A stretch of DNA of 64,000 nt. Origin: Microcebus murinus. Taxonomy: Eukaryota; Chordata; Mammalia; Primates; Cheirogaleidae. The stretch covers positions 87,737,001 to 87,801,000 of the forward strand of contig NC_134106.1 in NCBI RefSeq assembly GCF_040939455.1, given 5' to 3'. Shown in pieces: positions 21,136 through 32,917 of the stretch. Every line of letters starts with the position of its first letter. Positions within the stretch are counted from its first letter, which is position 1. Below the pieces are notes generated by a model that worked only from the letters and a program-made list of their open reading frames with translations, was not told the origin of the DNA and ran no database searches. A program made the translations under genes and the position numbers.

Positions 21136-22355
21136 CACTGTCAAGTGCCACATAGTGAGTGATGTTTCAGTCAATGATGGACCAAATAATGATGGTCGTC
21201 CCCTAAGATTATAATGGAGCTGAAAAATCCCTATTGCCTAGCGACACCACAGGTGTTATAATGCTGTAGTGTGACATGTTCCTCACTTGTTTGTGGTGAG
21301 TGTGTAAACAAACCTACTACATCACCAGTCATATAAAAGTGTAGCACAAACAGTTACATACAGCACATAGTACTTGATGGTAATCCATGACTATGTTACT
21401 CGTTTATGTATTTACTATACTATACTTTTTATCTTGTTTCCTAGTGTACTGTACTTCTACTTGTATATTAAAAAAGTTAACTGGTCAAACAGCCTGCAGC
21501 TGTCCTTCAGCAGGTGTCCAGAAGAAGCTGTTGTTATCAAAGGAGATGGCAGCTCCATGAGTGTGATTGTCCCTGAAGACCTTCCAGTGGGACAAGATGT
21601 GGAGGTGGAGGATAGTGATATTGATGAGCCTCACTCTGTGTAGGGCTGGCTGGGCTAATGTGTGTGACTGTGTCTCAGTTTTTAACAACAACAACAACAA
21701 AGTAAAGAACAGTGAAAAATAATTAAAAATGAAAAAAAGAACACAGGTGATGAGGATATAAGGAAAATATTTTGTATAACTGTAGAATGTGTTTGTGTTT
21801 TAAGCCGTGTTGTTACAAAAGAGTCAAAGAATTAAAAAAATTAAAGAGTTTATAAAGTAAAAATTTACAGTAAGCTAAGGTTAATTTATGATGGAAGAAA
21901 AAAACTTTAAAAAAATGAATTTATTTTAGTGTAGCCTAAGTGCAGTGTTTATAAAATCTACACTAGTGTACAATAATGTCTTAGGCCTTCACATTCACTC
22001 GTCACTCACTCACTGACTCACCCAGAGAAACTTCTAGCCCTGCAAGCTCCACTCATGATAAGCGCCCTGTACAGTGTACTATTTTTAATCTTTTATACTG
22101 TGTTTTTACTATATCTTTTCTGTGTTTACATACACAAATACCATTGTGTAACAGTTGCCTACAGAATTCAGTACAGTAACGTGCTGTACAGGTTTGTAGC
22201 CCAGGAGCAATAGGCTGTACCATGTGGCCCAGGTGTGTAATAAACTATGCCACCTAGGCTTGTGTCACTACACCCTATGATGTGCACACAATGAAGAAAT
22301 CACCTAATGACGCACTTCTCAGAATATGTATTTGTCATTAAGTGAAACATGACTG
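21136..22355 (+). mobile_element. Tigger-type DNA transposon (Zombi/Tigger4-like), internally deleted
   Basis: Inverted ends are recognisable although mutated: left '...gatgtttcagtcaatgatgg', right '...gacgcacttctcagaatatg' ending CATGACTG. Internal landmarks of this primate-wide element are present ('attataatggagctgaaaaa', 'aggttaatttatgatggaag', 'cactcactcactgactcacc'). An ORF piece near 21510-21643 reads EEAVVIKGDGSSMSVIVPED and DVEVEDSDIDEP. At ~1.2 kb it cannot encode a full transposase. The subfamily name is from memory. Confidence 0.7.
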
Positions 22356-22499
22356 CATATATATACACAGGGGACAAAGAGACTCAGTCTCTCTGCATTT
22401 CAGTTTATTCCCTAAACCAATGCCTTGATGGTTATGAGCTAATAATTTCAAGCCACACACGTATAAAAAAAAGACATGAGGTTGATAAGAGAATTGACC

Positions 22500-22780
22500 T
22501 TGTTCAACACTCCCATTTTATAAGGCAGGAGGTAATTCCTGAGGAATCCCACAAAGTTCTCCTGAAATAAATGACACTAATAAACTCGATGAAGATTAAA
22601 AAAAAATTTCAAGCCACAAATAGTCCAAACTCACAGAAATAGCTACACAGGAAACATTTAATGGGAGTTTGAAGAACAGGCTAAATGTTCTCACTAGGTG
22701 GCCCTGGGAAATTTACTTCCCTTCTCTAGTTCTTAAATTCCTCATCAGCAAAGTACAGTATTACAACCTCAGACAAACTG
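22500..22780 (+). repeat. MIR fragments
   Basis: 22500-22560 ('cactcccattttataaggca') and 22680-22780 ('tcactaggtggccctgggaa', 'cttaaattcctcatcagcaa'). Confidence 0.5.
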
Positions 22781-23029
22781 AGTCCTCGGGATTTTTCATT
22801 TTTATTTTTCTCTTTTAAAAATCTGTGCCCAACTGTGGTTATATGGACCTACCACAAACTGGAGGAATGAATGGGTGGATAGATGAGTGAATGAGTGGCG
22901 ATAGGGAGGGCAGCTGTCTCCCATCCCATTCCCTGGGCTCTCCAGAAACTCAGGTGAAATACACCGAAGCAGTTGCTACCTAGGGAATTAAGAGCAGCTT
23001 CTTGACGGGCACAGTGTTGATTCTTTCTT

Positions 23030-23170
23030 AGCCAGTGATTCTCAAAAGAGCAGCCTAGAATTACCTGCATTGGAATTATCTTAAAAGTAAGGATGCTATG
23101 GCCTCACTATCGGCCTGCTAACACATAAACCCTATCTGTTGTGATTCTAAAACACACTGAATTTTGAAGA
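23030..23170 (+). repeat. MER5A-like element
   Basis: Begins 'ccagtgattctcaaaagagc', then 'attacctgcattggaattat' and 'tgattctaaaacacactga', the MER5A order. Confidence 0.6.
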
Positions 23171-23960
23171 CAATGGTTAACTTCTTGAGTTTACTAATTT
23201 TGGCATGATTTGAAATCCTGGCTTGTGTTTTACAAGAACTGGGCAAACACTTTGTGTCTCTCAGCAATTCAACTGTCCATTTTTATTTGTTGATGTGCAC
23301 CAATAGTCCCAACATCCTGGGGAGAACCAGGCTGACACTAGCCTCTGTGAAAGACAGGCATCGCAACATCTAGAAACAGCCAGCAGGGGGCATTGCAGAC
23401 TCACATATTCTATACTTGACTTCTCCCTCTAGTTCTAAAATTCTTACTAATTTTTCTTTTAAAAGTAACCTTAAAGACTGCTTTCCTTAAAAAAACTTAT
23501 ATATATATATTTTTTTTCTTGACAAGATGAAATTTTTCTAATGGAATCAGCCAATATCTATTTTTATCGGGGTTTTTATTGTGTGTGGTCACATAAGACA
23601 GAAGGACCCACTTTCTAAATAGGGCACCTCCTGAAATTTCATTCTTTATTCAGTGGAAGGAGAAAAACTCATGAGTTTATTTTGTGGAAAAACATAGTGC
23701 TGTTCTCTACATAGGCCTCTGAGAAGGTATTGACTTTGATGGATTGTCCCAGTTTGAATATGTGTTTGCCTTCTTCTCTAGGTCTGGAGTATTTTTTTTT
23801 AAGAATTTGTTTTTTGATAGATTATTTTTAGTATACTAAAATACATGCTACTGAGGAAAAGTGTAAGACATGAATATGCAAAAAAAGAAGAGAATAAAAA
23901 TCACTATAATGTTACCATGCCAAAACAAGCACTGTATTTGATTATAGCCAAATCACTCAG
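23170..23960. other. Unique AT-rich sequence
   Basis: No gene or repeat recognised other than short AT and T runs at ~23495-23520. Confidence 0.4.
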
Positions 23961-23963
23961 ATG

Positions 23964-24001
23964 CACACACAAACACACACACACTACACACACACACACA
24001 G
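23964..24001. repeat. (CA)n microsatellite, interrupted
   Basis: CA repeats with two interruptions, followed by TA-rich sequence to ~24060. Confidence 0.9.
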
Positions 24002-24139
24002 ACTATCTATACACATACACACAGATATACAGTCTATATATGTATATAGAGAGACTATACATATGTGATCACACTGTGTATACTGCTCTTTTCCAGGCTT
24101 TTTTGCAAAACTACATATCAGCCTATCCATGACAATGAA

Positions 24140-24350
24140 TATGCTTCAATGTCATCACTTTTTAATGGCTACAGAGTATTTTCTCACATGGATGCCCTAC
24201 CCTATTTTTAACTACTCCCATGGTAGAACGTTGGAAACCACTTGAAGTATCTAGGAATGTTACAAATGCCACTGTGATGAGCATTCTTTCATGTAAATCT
24301 TTATGCACATCCTTGATTTTATCAGGTTCTGCTATATTTTAGTAGGCATT
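24140..24350 (-). repeat. Old L1 (L1M-like) fragment, antisense
   Basis: 'tttttaatggctacagagta', 'atgagcattctttcatgtaa' and 'atctttatgcacatccttga' follow the antisense order of old L1 3' sequence. Confidence 0.5.
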
Positions 24351-25390
24351 TGTAGCCGTTCATAAGTATGCATAGGCTGGGATGGCATGATTTGCTGCTA
24401 AGCACTTTTGGCAGGGTATGGATTCTAGCGTGCACAGGCAAGCCTGGGCAGCTTTATCTCAACTGACTTTTCGGGGATTTTGATTTGCTTTCTTTTCCTT
24501 GCCTGTGCCTCTAGAATGGTGTCAATGAAATGGAACGCCCACCTGCCAGTTTTTCTCTGCCTTACCCAAGGTGGGGAGCAGGATGGAAGGGGAGGGTACA
24601 GGTAGGTAGGAATTGGCTGCTCTATTTTACCTGTGTGGTTTAGAATTCACCAGCCACTGCATCAGATAAGCAACTTCAGTCCCACTTGCCACCCCCCTTA
24701 GAATTTTCTAGAGTTTCCTCCAGGACTCCTGAGGATGGCAGGAGGCAATGAGAAGGGCAGGCAGGTAAGAAGAGTCTATTTGAGATTAAAGACTCTAGTT
24801 CAATTAGGAAGCGTCTACCTAAAAAGAGCACAACCTCTGTTAGGCCCGACTGGGGAGTTTAATAAAAACATTTTCTGTCAGAGGGGTTAGAGGTGGGCGC
24901 TCATTCCCCGCTTAAAGTCACACTTCACGATTTTGCTTTGCTTCTGCCCAATTCTCACTGCTGTCTGGGGCATGCCGAGTGCCTGTTATTATATACCCCG
25001 ACCTGCTCTGTGATGGAGCTTTCAAATTCACTTGCTGATTACACAACTTCCTATGATTTTATCTCTGCTTTGCACACTTTCTCTGGACCATGTCTTAATT
25101 TTTCTGTCTCATTCCTGTCATCATATCTAGCCACCAGCTTTCTAAGGAAGCTGGGTGGGACTTTTCCTGAGATGACAACCTTCCAAGACCAATACGGTAC
25201 ATACTTTTACTCAGACTCAAATGAGCTCCTATGAAGTGCCTGGTACCAGGAAACAGGCTCTCCCAAGAGACACAAGAGAAGCATAAAATGTGGCTTCTGA
25301 ACCATTCTTTCACTCAACTCATGTTTTGGGGAAAAACTATTACAGAGGTTTAGTTGATTGAACATGACTGAGTAGCCACAATACTAGCAC
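24351..25390. other. Unique intronic sequence
   Basis: No exon or repeat recognised. The 113-codon plus-strand ORF (24893-25234) looks incidental: no splice sites, no motif. Confidence 0.4.
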
Positions 25391-25394
25391 TGAG

Positions 25395-25520
25395 GCTCAC
25401 TTATACCCATTTCACGGATGGAGAAACTCAGGCTCAGAGGGACCTACGCTTCATTCAAGGCTGCACAGCTAACAAGTGCAGAGCCAGGATCCCCACCTGA
25501 TCTGTCAGCGCCCAACGCTT
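25395..25520 (+). repeat. MIR
   Basis: 'catttcacggatggagaaac', 'tcaggctcagagggacctac', 'ggctgcacagctaacaagtg'. Confidence 0.75.
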
Positions 25521-25701
25521 GTGAGAGTCACAGACCAGGCTGTACCCTGGGAACAACTGGAGAGAAGGATCACAAGTAGCTAATTTCATTATAAACAGGC
25601 CAATAGTTTTATGGAAAGTAAAACAAAAAGAACAGAAAGAACAGCCCAGCAGACCCACGCTGGCGTTCCCACTGCTTAGATGACTGGGGACCCTGACTCA
25701 C

Positions 25702-25730
25702 CTGTGGCACTATTGAGCCGCGGCCATGAC
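25702..25730 (-). CDS. CLNK: CLNK microexon (29 nt)
   Basis: On the minus strand: 'ttttctgccctag' acceptor, then 29 nt, then GTGAGT donor (25696-25701). The first base completes a codon from an upstream exon outside view, nine codons read SWPRLNSAT, and the last G joins the next exon to make Gly. As I recall it, human CLNK has SWPRINSATG. The splice sites, phase on both sides and nine-residue match make this solid despite its size. It precedes exon 14756-14793 by a 10.9-kb intron. Confidence 0.9.
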
Positions 25731-26099
25731 CTAGGGCAGAAAAGAGAACAACGTGAGTGTCAGCTGCCCGGAGTTCACCAACCTGCCCCACAGGGTGGGC
25801 AGTCATCAAACGCTGTTTCACAAATCAACCTATGAATTTTCCTCATGCTTATGTTATTGTAGACCAGAAGTGACATTTTTTTTAATAGAGAATATAGCAA
25901 ATAGGAAAAAAAAAACCATGTAGAAGAAAATAAAAATCAACACCACAGGTTACATTTTGGTTGACTTTCATGTACATACGTGTATCTGTGTATGAAGATG
26001 TATGCGTACGTTTAAATATATGTATGTATAAAAATAATACAAAAAATGTATAGGGTTTAGATGTTACAAATATATTCTGTATCTTTAAATATTATTCAA

Positions 26100-26400
26100 A
26101 AAGGTTATATTTATTGGTTAAATAATATTTCGCAGGGGGGCATTTAGGTTTTGCTAGTTTTGACTATTGTACATTATGTTGTAATGTGCATTTATTCTTG
26201 CATTTTAAATCTCATCTCTGAAAATTTCTACGGAGAGACTTTATCAAGAGTAATGAAGGGGTCAGATAACATGAACATTCGAGTCCCATTGTTGTACATT
26301 ACTCAGTTGCTTTCTGGATGGGCTGAGTCAATTCATACGAATTTATATTCTCATCCATAGAGGATGAAGTAACCATCTCTCTGTATTTGACCATCATTAA
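26100..26400 (-). repeat. Old L1 (L1M-like) fragment, antisense
   Basis: 'gggcatttaggttttgctag' and 'cagttgctttctggatgggc' match the antisense old-L1 pattern. Confidence 0.55.
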
Positions 26401-26929
26401 ATCCATACTTTGCAACCACACTGCCTACTTGCCCCTTGATTCCTTATTTTATCCATTTTACTTCCTTGATGTCTAGTAAGATTGAATTTTTTTTTTTTTT
26501 TTTCCAAAAGGTTTTGGGCCATTTGCGTTCCTTCCTCAGTAAGTTGTCTGTACGAGTCTTTGCCCATTTTCCGACAAGGTCTTTGCAGAGCCTTGGTGTT
26601 CGCCCCGGGACAGTATGCTTTTGGAAGCACGTTTTCCCTAGGTTTGGGGAAGTGATAGAAAAAGCCCCAAGGCAGTGGAAAGCTCCAAAGGATGCTGCTT
26701 CCAGGAGCCGACTTGTTTGTGTCTTTAATAATCCCGGCCCTTGCATTACACCTTTCCTCCGAGGCTCTCAAAGTGCGTCACAGGAGCAATTAACTGAGCA
26801 TCGCAACACACATCAGGTGTAAATATTTATGAGGCCTATTTGGTGGCTGGGACACCGGGCACAGAGTAGCTAAGCAGTGAGACGTTAGTAACCAGGAGAC
26901 CCCAGTTAACAGGTTCGGCTTCCAGCCTG
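26401..26929. other. Unique sequence with a poly-T run
   Basis: T-run at 26486-26503. 26570-26760 is GC-balanced and non-repetitive. Overlapping ORFs on both strands show no recognisable protein. Confidence 0.4.
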
Positions 26930-27070
26930 TTCTGTCGCCTTCTGTTCAGCATGTTCATCCTCAGAGCGACCCTGTGGGGCAGCTGTCAGGGCCTCAGCTT
27001 CACAGAAGGGGAAACAAGGCACTCAGACAGCTCAAACTTGCCCAGTCCACAGAGCCACTAAGAGTGAGGG
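26930..27070 (+). repeat. MIR
   Basis: 'catcctcagagcgaccctgt', 'cttcacagaaggggaaacaa', 'ccagtccacagagccactaa'. Confidence 0.65.
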
Positions 27071-27442
27071 ATTTGGCAGCAGCCTCTCTGCCCCGTGGCC
27101 TGCAGGAGGCGGCCAGTCGGCTTCAGAGGCGCCGTGCAGCTGCGGCCTGGGAGCCCCTGTGGTTAGCTGTTGGCGTCCTTTCAAGTTGCCTGCGATTCTG
27201 CAGAAATTAACAGGAAATCAGCCGGTGAGGAGCAAATCATTTATCTTGGGCCCGAGAGCTCTCTCGACACTTTAAACATATGGTCTCTTCCATGATGTCT
27301 TGGTCTTTGATTAAGGCCCCCAAAGCCTCCTCAGACTTGTAACTCATGACATGTGAAGTGAAAATGGTATGTTGTGACTGCGTACAACGAGCTTAACGTA
27401 AGTGTGGCGAGTCGTCCCATTTGCGAAGCGAGGCGGCCGCTC

Positions 27443-27535
27443 CAACACGGGCAGTGTGCAAAATTCCAACACAGGCAGTGTGCAAAATTCCAACACGGGC
27501 AGTGTGCAAAATTCCAACATGGGCGGGCAGTGTGG
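27443..27535. repeat. Minisatellite, 24-bp unit, ~3.9 copies
   Basis: Unit starts at 27443, 27467, 27491 and 27515 (CAACACGGGCAGTGTG plus AAAATTC-like end). The first three are nearly identical; the fourth has a GGGC insertion and breaks down at ~27535. Confidence 0.95.
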
Positions 27536-27944
27536 AAATCCAGGGATTTTGAATGAAAAGGCAAACAGTTCCTGGGATCCTAGAAAGAACTTTGGCTTTT
27601 AAATTAAGGTTCTGGCCTTCTTCTGATCTTGACCACATCTGGATTTTAGAATCAAAGACAGTACTGGAAAGCATGTTGGAAGTGATATTGTCCAACTCAT
27701 TAGTTTTCTAAACTGGGGCCTAGAGTTGCTAGAGCATCATTCCAAGTCTCAGACTCTTAAAGGCAGGACCAAGGTCATTTGACATCTAAAAAGAGTCCAA
27801 AGACAAAAGAGAAGAACCAGTACTTTCGAGCACTTATTGAGGCACTGAGGCAGGTTCAAGTCTGGTTGGTAGCCATTTTATTCTCATGGGCCGGTTCAAC
27901 CCACTCATTTACATTTATCTTCACAATTTATTTTTTTCCAAGTC

Positions 27945-28340
27945 GACTTTTTTTATTTAATTTTTTTAACAAACAGAAGCTGTACATAGTCAATGTCTAC
28001 AACTTAATGAGTTTGAAGATAAGTATGAACCTGTGAATGGATAAATATGACATGATACCACTTTTACAATAAATCTGAATTAGTGAAACTCATAAAAGCA
28101 AAGTGGAAGGGTGGTTGCCAAAAGCTGGGGGGAGGAAGAAATGAGGAGGTACCAGTCAAAGGATACAAGGTTTTGGTTATACAAGATAAGTATGTCTTAG
28201 AGAGCCACTGGCTAGCATAGTTTCTATAGTTAACAATACCTTATTGTATACTTAAAATTGTGCAAGAGAGTCAGTGTTGTGTTGTGTTCTCATCATACAC
28301 ACACGCATATGATAAATACAGAGGGTGGGAGGAAACTTTC
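27945..28340 (+). repeat. Old L1 3' end (L1M-like)
   Basis: 'gtggttgccaaaagctgggg', 'tctatagttaacaatacctt' and 'attgtatacttaaaattgtg' are hallmark L1M 3'UTR phrases. Confidence 0.75.
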
Positions 28341-28369
28341 GGAGGTGCTGGGTAGGTTTGTGGCACAGC

Positions 28370-28500
28370 TTTCAGCTGGTGGGCATTTGCAGCTCCACTC
28401 TGCAGAGGCAACTAAAACTTTAGAAGGGTTCAGCAACTTGCCTGAAGCAGCACAGCAAGGAATTGGCAGAGCTGGGATTTGTCCAACCTTAAATCCCTAC
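28370..28500 (+). repeat. MIR
   Basis: 'gggttcagcaacttgcctga', 'agcacagcaaggaattggca', 'gagctgggatttgtccaacc'. Confidence 0.7.
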
Positions 28501-29930
28501 TTATTTACAAGCCTGTAGACTGCAGTGTTCTCTGCATCTGGGAGCTTCCTCCCAATTGTCAAGGCCGTCTGAAAGTGGCTTATCTGATCCTCTCTGCCTC
28601 TCAGTGGGGCCCCGGACTGATGGCGCTCATTCATATGTCACATCCTCTGGGATTATGCACCCTGGGGCTCTCCTTGCGTCAATGCAAGCCAAGTGAATTA
28701 GCAGAGGAAGCATCAGCAAAACCGGGCCGTGTTGTTATTCCAGCTGAGCCCGCTGCTGTGAGCGAGACCTGGGGAAACAAAGGGGGGGAGGGCGGAGAGG
28801 AAGGTGGGAACCAGCCGCCCAGGGCCCAGGAGGTGTCCCCAACACGGCGGATTTGTCTGTCTGGTGTACAGAAGGACGGTGTCTCAACACTAGCAGCGAA
28901 CAAGCTCTCTGAAAAGGCTCCTGTGTTAACACTCTGCAGCATGACAGCCCGGGGTGATTAATGAAAGATGCTGCCAGCAAACTTCATGCAGATGTGACGT
29001 GCTCTATCTGTGCTCGGGCAAGGCCCACGTGTTAGCGAGCCTTGCCAGGGAGTTGCAAGGAGGCACCCCCAGCTGCCTTTCATCAGCATCATAACACGGC
29101 CACGTGCAAACAGGCCACAGCTGTATGGCATTATGGTTTGGCAGCCACACTCCTGCCCTCCTTATCCCTGCTCCCTTCCACATCTGGGCCCAAGGGAAGC
29201 AGGTCTTCCTTCCTCTGTATTTCCGGTGTCTACAGGCAGGTGTCAACACGGTGGCGAGGGAGTTTACAGAACGGGAAACAAATAAGGCTGACCCTCGGAG
29301 GTCTATGGTTTTCAATATTTAAAGCTCATTACAAATACGGATTTTTAATTCGAGATTATTTTTAATTTTTAATACTTTTAAATAATTTAAGACCTTTAAT
29401 AATTTTTAAAGGATACCGAAGTAAACTCGTTTTCTCTCCTGCTGCCTGGTAGAACGGGATTTGATGAAGTAGGCAGGGTGTACTTGTGTTCCATTTATCC
29501 ATGGGAACAAAGTGTGGATGGTGTGTTATTCGGGTCCCATAGAGACGGGATTTGGCCCTGTCTCCAGGGTCAAGCTCCTGGCATGGAGACGAATAACTCA
29601 TCGCCCCCTCGAGTGTGGTGTGCGGTCTTCCCTGGGTCTCCCCAGGCACTGCCTGGGTCCTGAGTTCGGCAGCAAAACCCTTGGGAAATGATCGGGGTGA
29701 TTTCACTCTGCCAGCCTTTTGTCTTTCCCAAACCTCCAAGACTAACTGGCTCAACTACACGTTTCATTTTAAATTCTGCCCTGGAAATTAGAAGGCTACT
29801 CTCGAATAAAATCCCCCAATTTTTGAAAGACAATTGATATTTCTAAGAGTCACTAACCTCATTTTTAATATGATCTAGAGAGAAATGAAGAAGGATCTAA
29901 TGTTTCTAAATTCATTCCCTGCCTCTGTCT
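28501..29930. other. Long repeat-poor block
   Basis: About 1.4 kb without a repeat that I recognise, the cleanest such block in the window. 28560-29290 is GC-balanced; 29300-29410 is strongly AT-rich. ORFs occur in several frames on both strands, with none standing out. No splice-flanked exon found. Confidence 0.45.
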
Positions 29931-29939
29931 ATTTGAATG

Positions 29940-30130
29940 TATTGTGTTGGGAACTGAGCACTTTACAAGAATGATTTTACCCAAACCTCATAGCAATTCT
30001 TGGCGGGCAGCACCTTTATCTCAATTTTAGGGCCATTGTAGAATACTACTAGCACCAAATGGACATTACAGACTATGAACTAACCCTTTCATTTTACAGA
30101 TGGATTGACTGAGGTTAGCCCCGGGGAGCC
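29940..30130 (+). repeat. MIR-like fragments
   Basis: 'tgagcactttacaagaatga' and 'ttttacagatggattgactg'. Confidence 0.5.
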
Positions 30131-31300
30131 ACAGCCAGCCTGTCTGATGGTAGATCTCAGCTTCCTTCCTGTCCACCACTCAGAGGTGGTGAGTTCTCAT
30201 CAGGGAGCTGTGGGGCTGCAGTTTGGAGATGCACAGTGTACTCAGAGAGTAGGGAACCTGGGGAATGAACTAGCAAGGTCTGTGTCATCCTGGGGGCAGT
30301 GTGGAGCTTTGCCAGGCATACGGATAAAGGATGCTCAGAACTGCATCTCAGAAAAGTAATGTAGGAACACACAGGCTGGATTGGGGAGGAGAGAAGGACT
30401 GGGCTTTATAAAGTCCAGAGGAAAGGTAGTGACAACCTGGATGGTGTTTTTCTTGCTTCCCAGGTAGCCACCAAAGCTTTTTTCTCATCACCTGGGTACA
30501 CATCCCTGACACCTATGTCATTGGGCTCACACTCACATAACTAGAACAGAGCCAACTTGAGCTCTCAGACTTCCTAAAAGGGAGACCCAGTGCCTAATGC
30601 AGTGCCCAGAGCATGTGCACACCCGTGTGCTGGTGAAAGAGTATGAATGCGTGAATGTCACGCACACATGCACAGAGAAGCATAGAACTGAGGAGCACGC
30701 CAAGAGCGAGATACCTAGAGATGCCATGCAGACCTGACTGGGTCTATACACAGGCCTGCCCTATCCCAACAAGGCCAACGGTATGCCTAGCGCATAGTAG
30801 GAGCCGACTCAGTGTGTGTACACAAATGCCACTTACGTTTGCCATGGAATAAGTTGCATGTTTTGTTACAAATTACGGATTGGAGGGTATCGCCTGACTG
30901 ATGCAACTCACCCCAAGGTGGAATCAGGCCAAGGTTCATACTTAATAAGTGAATAAATGGTTTCATTCTTTGTTAAAGACTTTTCCAATTAGTTTCATGA
31001 ACCCACTTTTTAAATCTATTTTGGTTTTATAAAAATATTTGGGGCATGCAACTCCCTGAAATGATCCTGAGGAGAACACTGGACGTGTTTGGTGCCACCC
31101 AGAACTGTAACAGAACTCACACCTCCGCAAGGGCCGGCCCCACTCCCACCTCCTCGGGAACCTGCCCTTTCCCGGGTCCACCTGGACTCTTCCCTCCCCT
31201 GAGCTCTTGGGCCATTTCTTGCTCTAATAATATAATTAATAAACATAGAAGGTGGTATGTAAGTACATAATTATGAATTTATTATTTGAATCTCATATTG
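30131..31300. other. Unique sequence with minor L2-like remnant
   Basis: 30775-30815 ('gcctagcgcatagtaggagc') resembles an L2 tail. Otherwise nothing recognised. Confidence 0.35.
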
Positions 31301-31309
31301 TTAAATCTT

Positions 31310-31430
31310 ACTTGTTTATTTTTCTTTTCTCAACTAGATTTTAAGTTCTTTGAGGATAGAAAACATGTCTTTGTACGCTATAATCCCTCTCATATAAGTT
31401 ATCAATGCTCCTGACAAATATTAAAACATG
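31310..31430 (+). repeat. L2 3' fragment
   Basis: 'tagattttaagttctttgag' and 'gatagaaaacatgtctttgt'. Confidence 0.5.
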
Positions 31431-32360
31431 AAAACAAAAATATTTGGCATTTTACTGGGTTTGACAGCAGACAAATAAGAGAAGCGGGATGATTTGCCAT
31501 GCCTTGTTTAGCCCAGGTGGGCAGAACAACTCCTGAGTCCAAACTCTCCTCCACCCTCTCTCTTACCCTCCCTTACTTGGTCTCTGCCTTCTAACTCCTC
31601 TTCTCTCCATCCTTCTTTCCCATTAGGTTTCTTTTCTCATCTATTTAAGTATTAGTAAGTTTCAGGCACTGTACGAGGCTCTAGGTATACTACAAGCTAC
31701 CAACACCCTGGAGTATCATCACCATAAAACCCTAGTAGGTCCTGACTTTATTTTCCCTTCTCCCTCCCCTCTCTTCAGCCAATGTTTACTGAGCATCTAT
31801 CATGTAGGAGCCCCTGTGGAAAATTACAGGAAGGTGTGTGGAGCACTATGCTGCATTTGATACATCCTGTGTGGAAGAACCATGGGGCTGCCATAAAGCT
31901 CTCTGCTTGTGAGATCTTTCTGGAGGACACTGCCTTGTGCATAGCAAGGTGGGCCAGAGCAACAGATGCGTCTCTTATGGATCTCTCAGTGCTACGGAGT
32001 CCCAGGGCAGCTGCAGAGCAGGTGGGGCAAGACCAGAGCTGTCAGGAGGGCAGACAGGCAGCAGTGGCCGTCGGACTCCCAGGCATGCCTGGCTAGAGGG
32101 GCCCAGGAGAGGGCTCCTTGTGCACAGAATGGAAGAGACCTCCTGTCTCCAAAGGATGAGGACTGCCTCTCCTGGGCCCCTAGAAATTATAGCCACCTGC
32201 ACCTTGTCCCGCTGGAATTAACCATTGCTGCAGGTGCTAGTGGCAGAAGGAAAAAAAAAAAGTCAGTAGTCAGTGAGGTGATGCACTGGGAAGGGTCTGA
32301 ACGTGGAAAGTGAGAATGGCGGCACTGTTAGTACTGACGCTGTCAAGAGTGGAGTAGGAA
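31431..32360. other. Mostly unique sequence
   Basis: 31770-31810 has 'tttactgagcatctatcatg', an L2/MIR-like start. The three overlapping ORFs at 31782-32313 have no recognised domain. A-run at 32250-32260. Confidence 0.35.
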
Positions 32361-32369
32361 AGGGGGGCT

Positions 32370-32660
32370 TGCACTTGGAAAACGAAGCCATAGATTGGAA
32401 CCTTGGCTCTGCTGCTCGCTAAAGTCCTTCACTTCCTTGATCCTATGTCCCTCATGTCCCCATTGGGCCTGTGTCTGTTTCAGCCACGGCACGTGGCATG
32501 GCTTTATGATCTGTTATAGGTGGCATTTTGTGGTTCCAAGCTCACTCTCCTGTCCCCGCCATAGACGGGGATCCTGATGGCAGGGCCTGTCTTGTTCATC
32601 TTTGATTTTCCCAGTGCTCAACACAGTGGCCTTTAGGGCACTCATGTAAGAGGTCAGACA
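32370..32660 (+). repeat. MIR fragment then L2 3' fragment
   Basis: 'ttggaaccttggctctgctg' (MIR-like) and 32575-32655 'ggcagggcctgtcttgttca', 'cagtgctcaacacagtggcc' (L2-like). Confidence 0.5.
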
Positions 32661-32917
32661 TTCCCCAGTGGGAACAACAGCTCTCACACCCACCATCTCC
32701 CTGGCCCCATCTTCTCTCTTCTTCCCTCCCTCCCACTTACTGTCCCTCAGCCAGTGGGGGCAGAACACTATGTGAGCCCAGAGGCCTCTCCCCCAGCTCC
32801 AAATCTTGCACTCGAGGTAACAATGGTTCCAGCTGAAGCTTCCAAACACCAGTGCGATCAGACTGTACCCAGAGGGCTTGTTCGAACACAGGTGCCGGCT
32901 CCAGCACTTGCCTTTCT

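Larger units (their letters stand above)
9897..25730 (-). other. CLNK: CLNK gene, internal portion (four exons and three introns)
   Basis: The exons, in transcript order, are 29, 38, 145 and 107 nt, separated by introns of 10,908, 3,377 and 1,230 nt. Codons split across junctions close correctly: Gly between exons one and two, a clean codon border between two and three, Asp between three and four. The ATG exon and the SH2-encoding exons were not found and probably lie above 25.7 kb or beyond 64 kb, and below base 1. CLNK expression is known mainly from mast, NK and activated T cells. No promoter or CpG island was recognised. Confidence 0.88.

Noticed and set aside
21374..21643. 89-codon ORF in the Tigger element as a domesticated gene
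   Set aside because: Only a fragment of the ancestral frame, no start context or splice sites, and the element is degraded.
26397..26822. Overlapping 100-128-codon ORFs on both strands
   Set aside because: Overlap each other in several frames across a poly-T run, with no conserved motif or splice sites.
27331..27695. Peptide repeats (for example NSNTGSVQ) on both strands
   Set aside because: Produced by the 24-bp minisatellite.
28479..28961. 160-codon plus-strand ORF
   Set aside because: Starts in a MIR, has no recognised domain, and competes with antisense ORFs in a GC-balanced stretch.
29362..29754. 130-codon minus-strand ORF
   Set aside because: No family recognised, no splice sites, no retrocopy tail.
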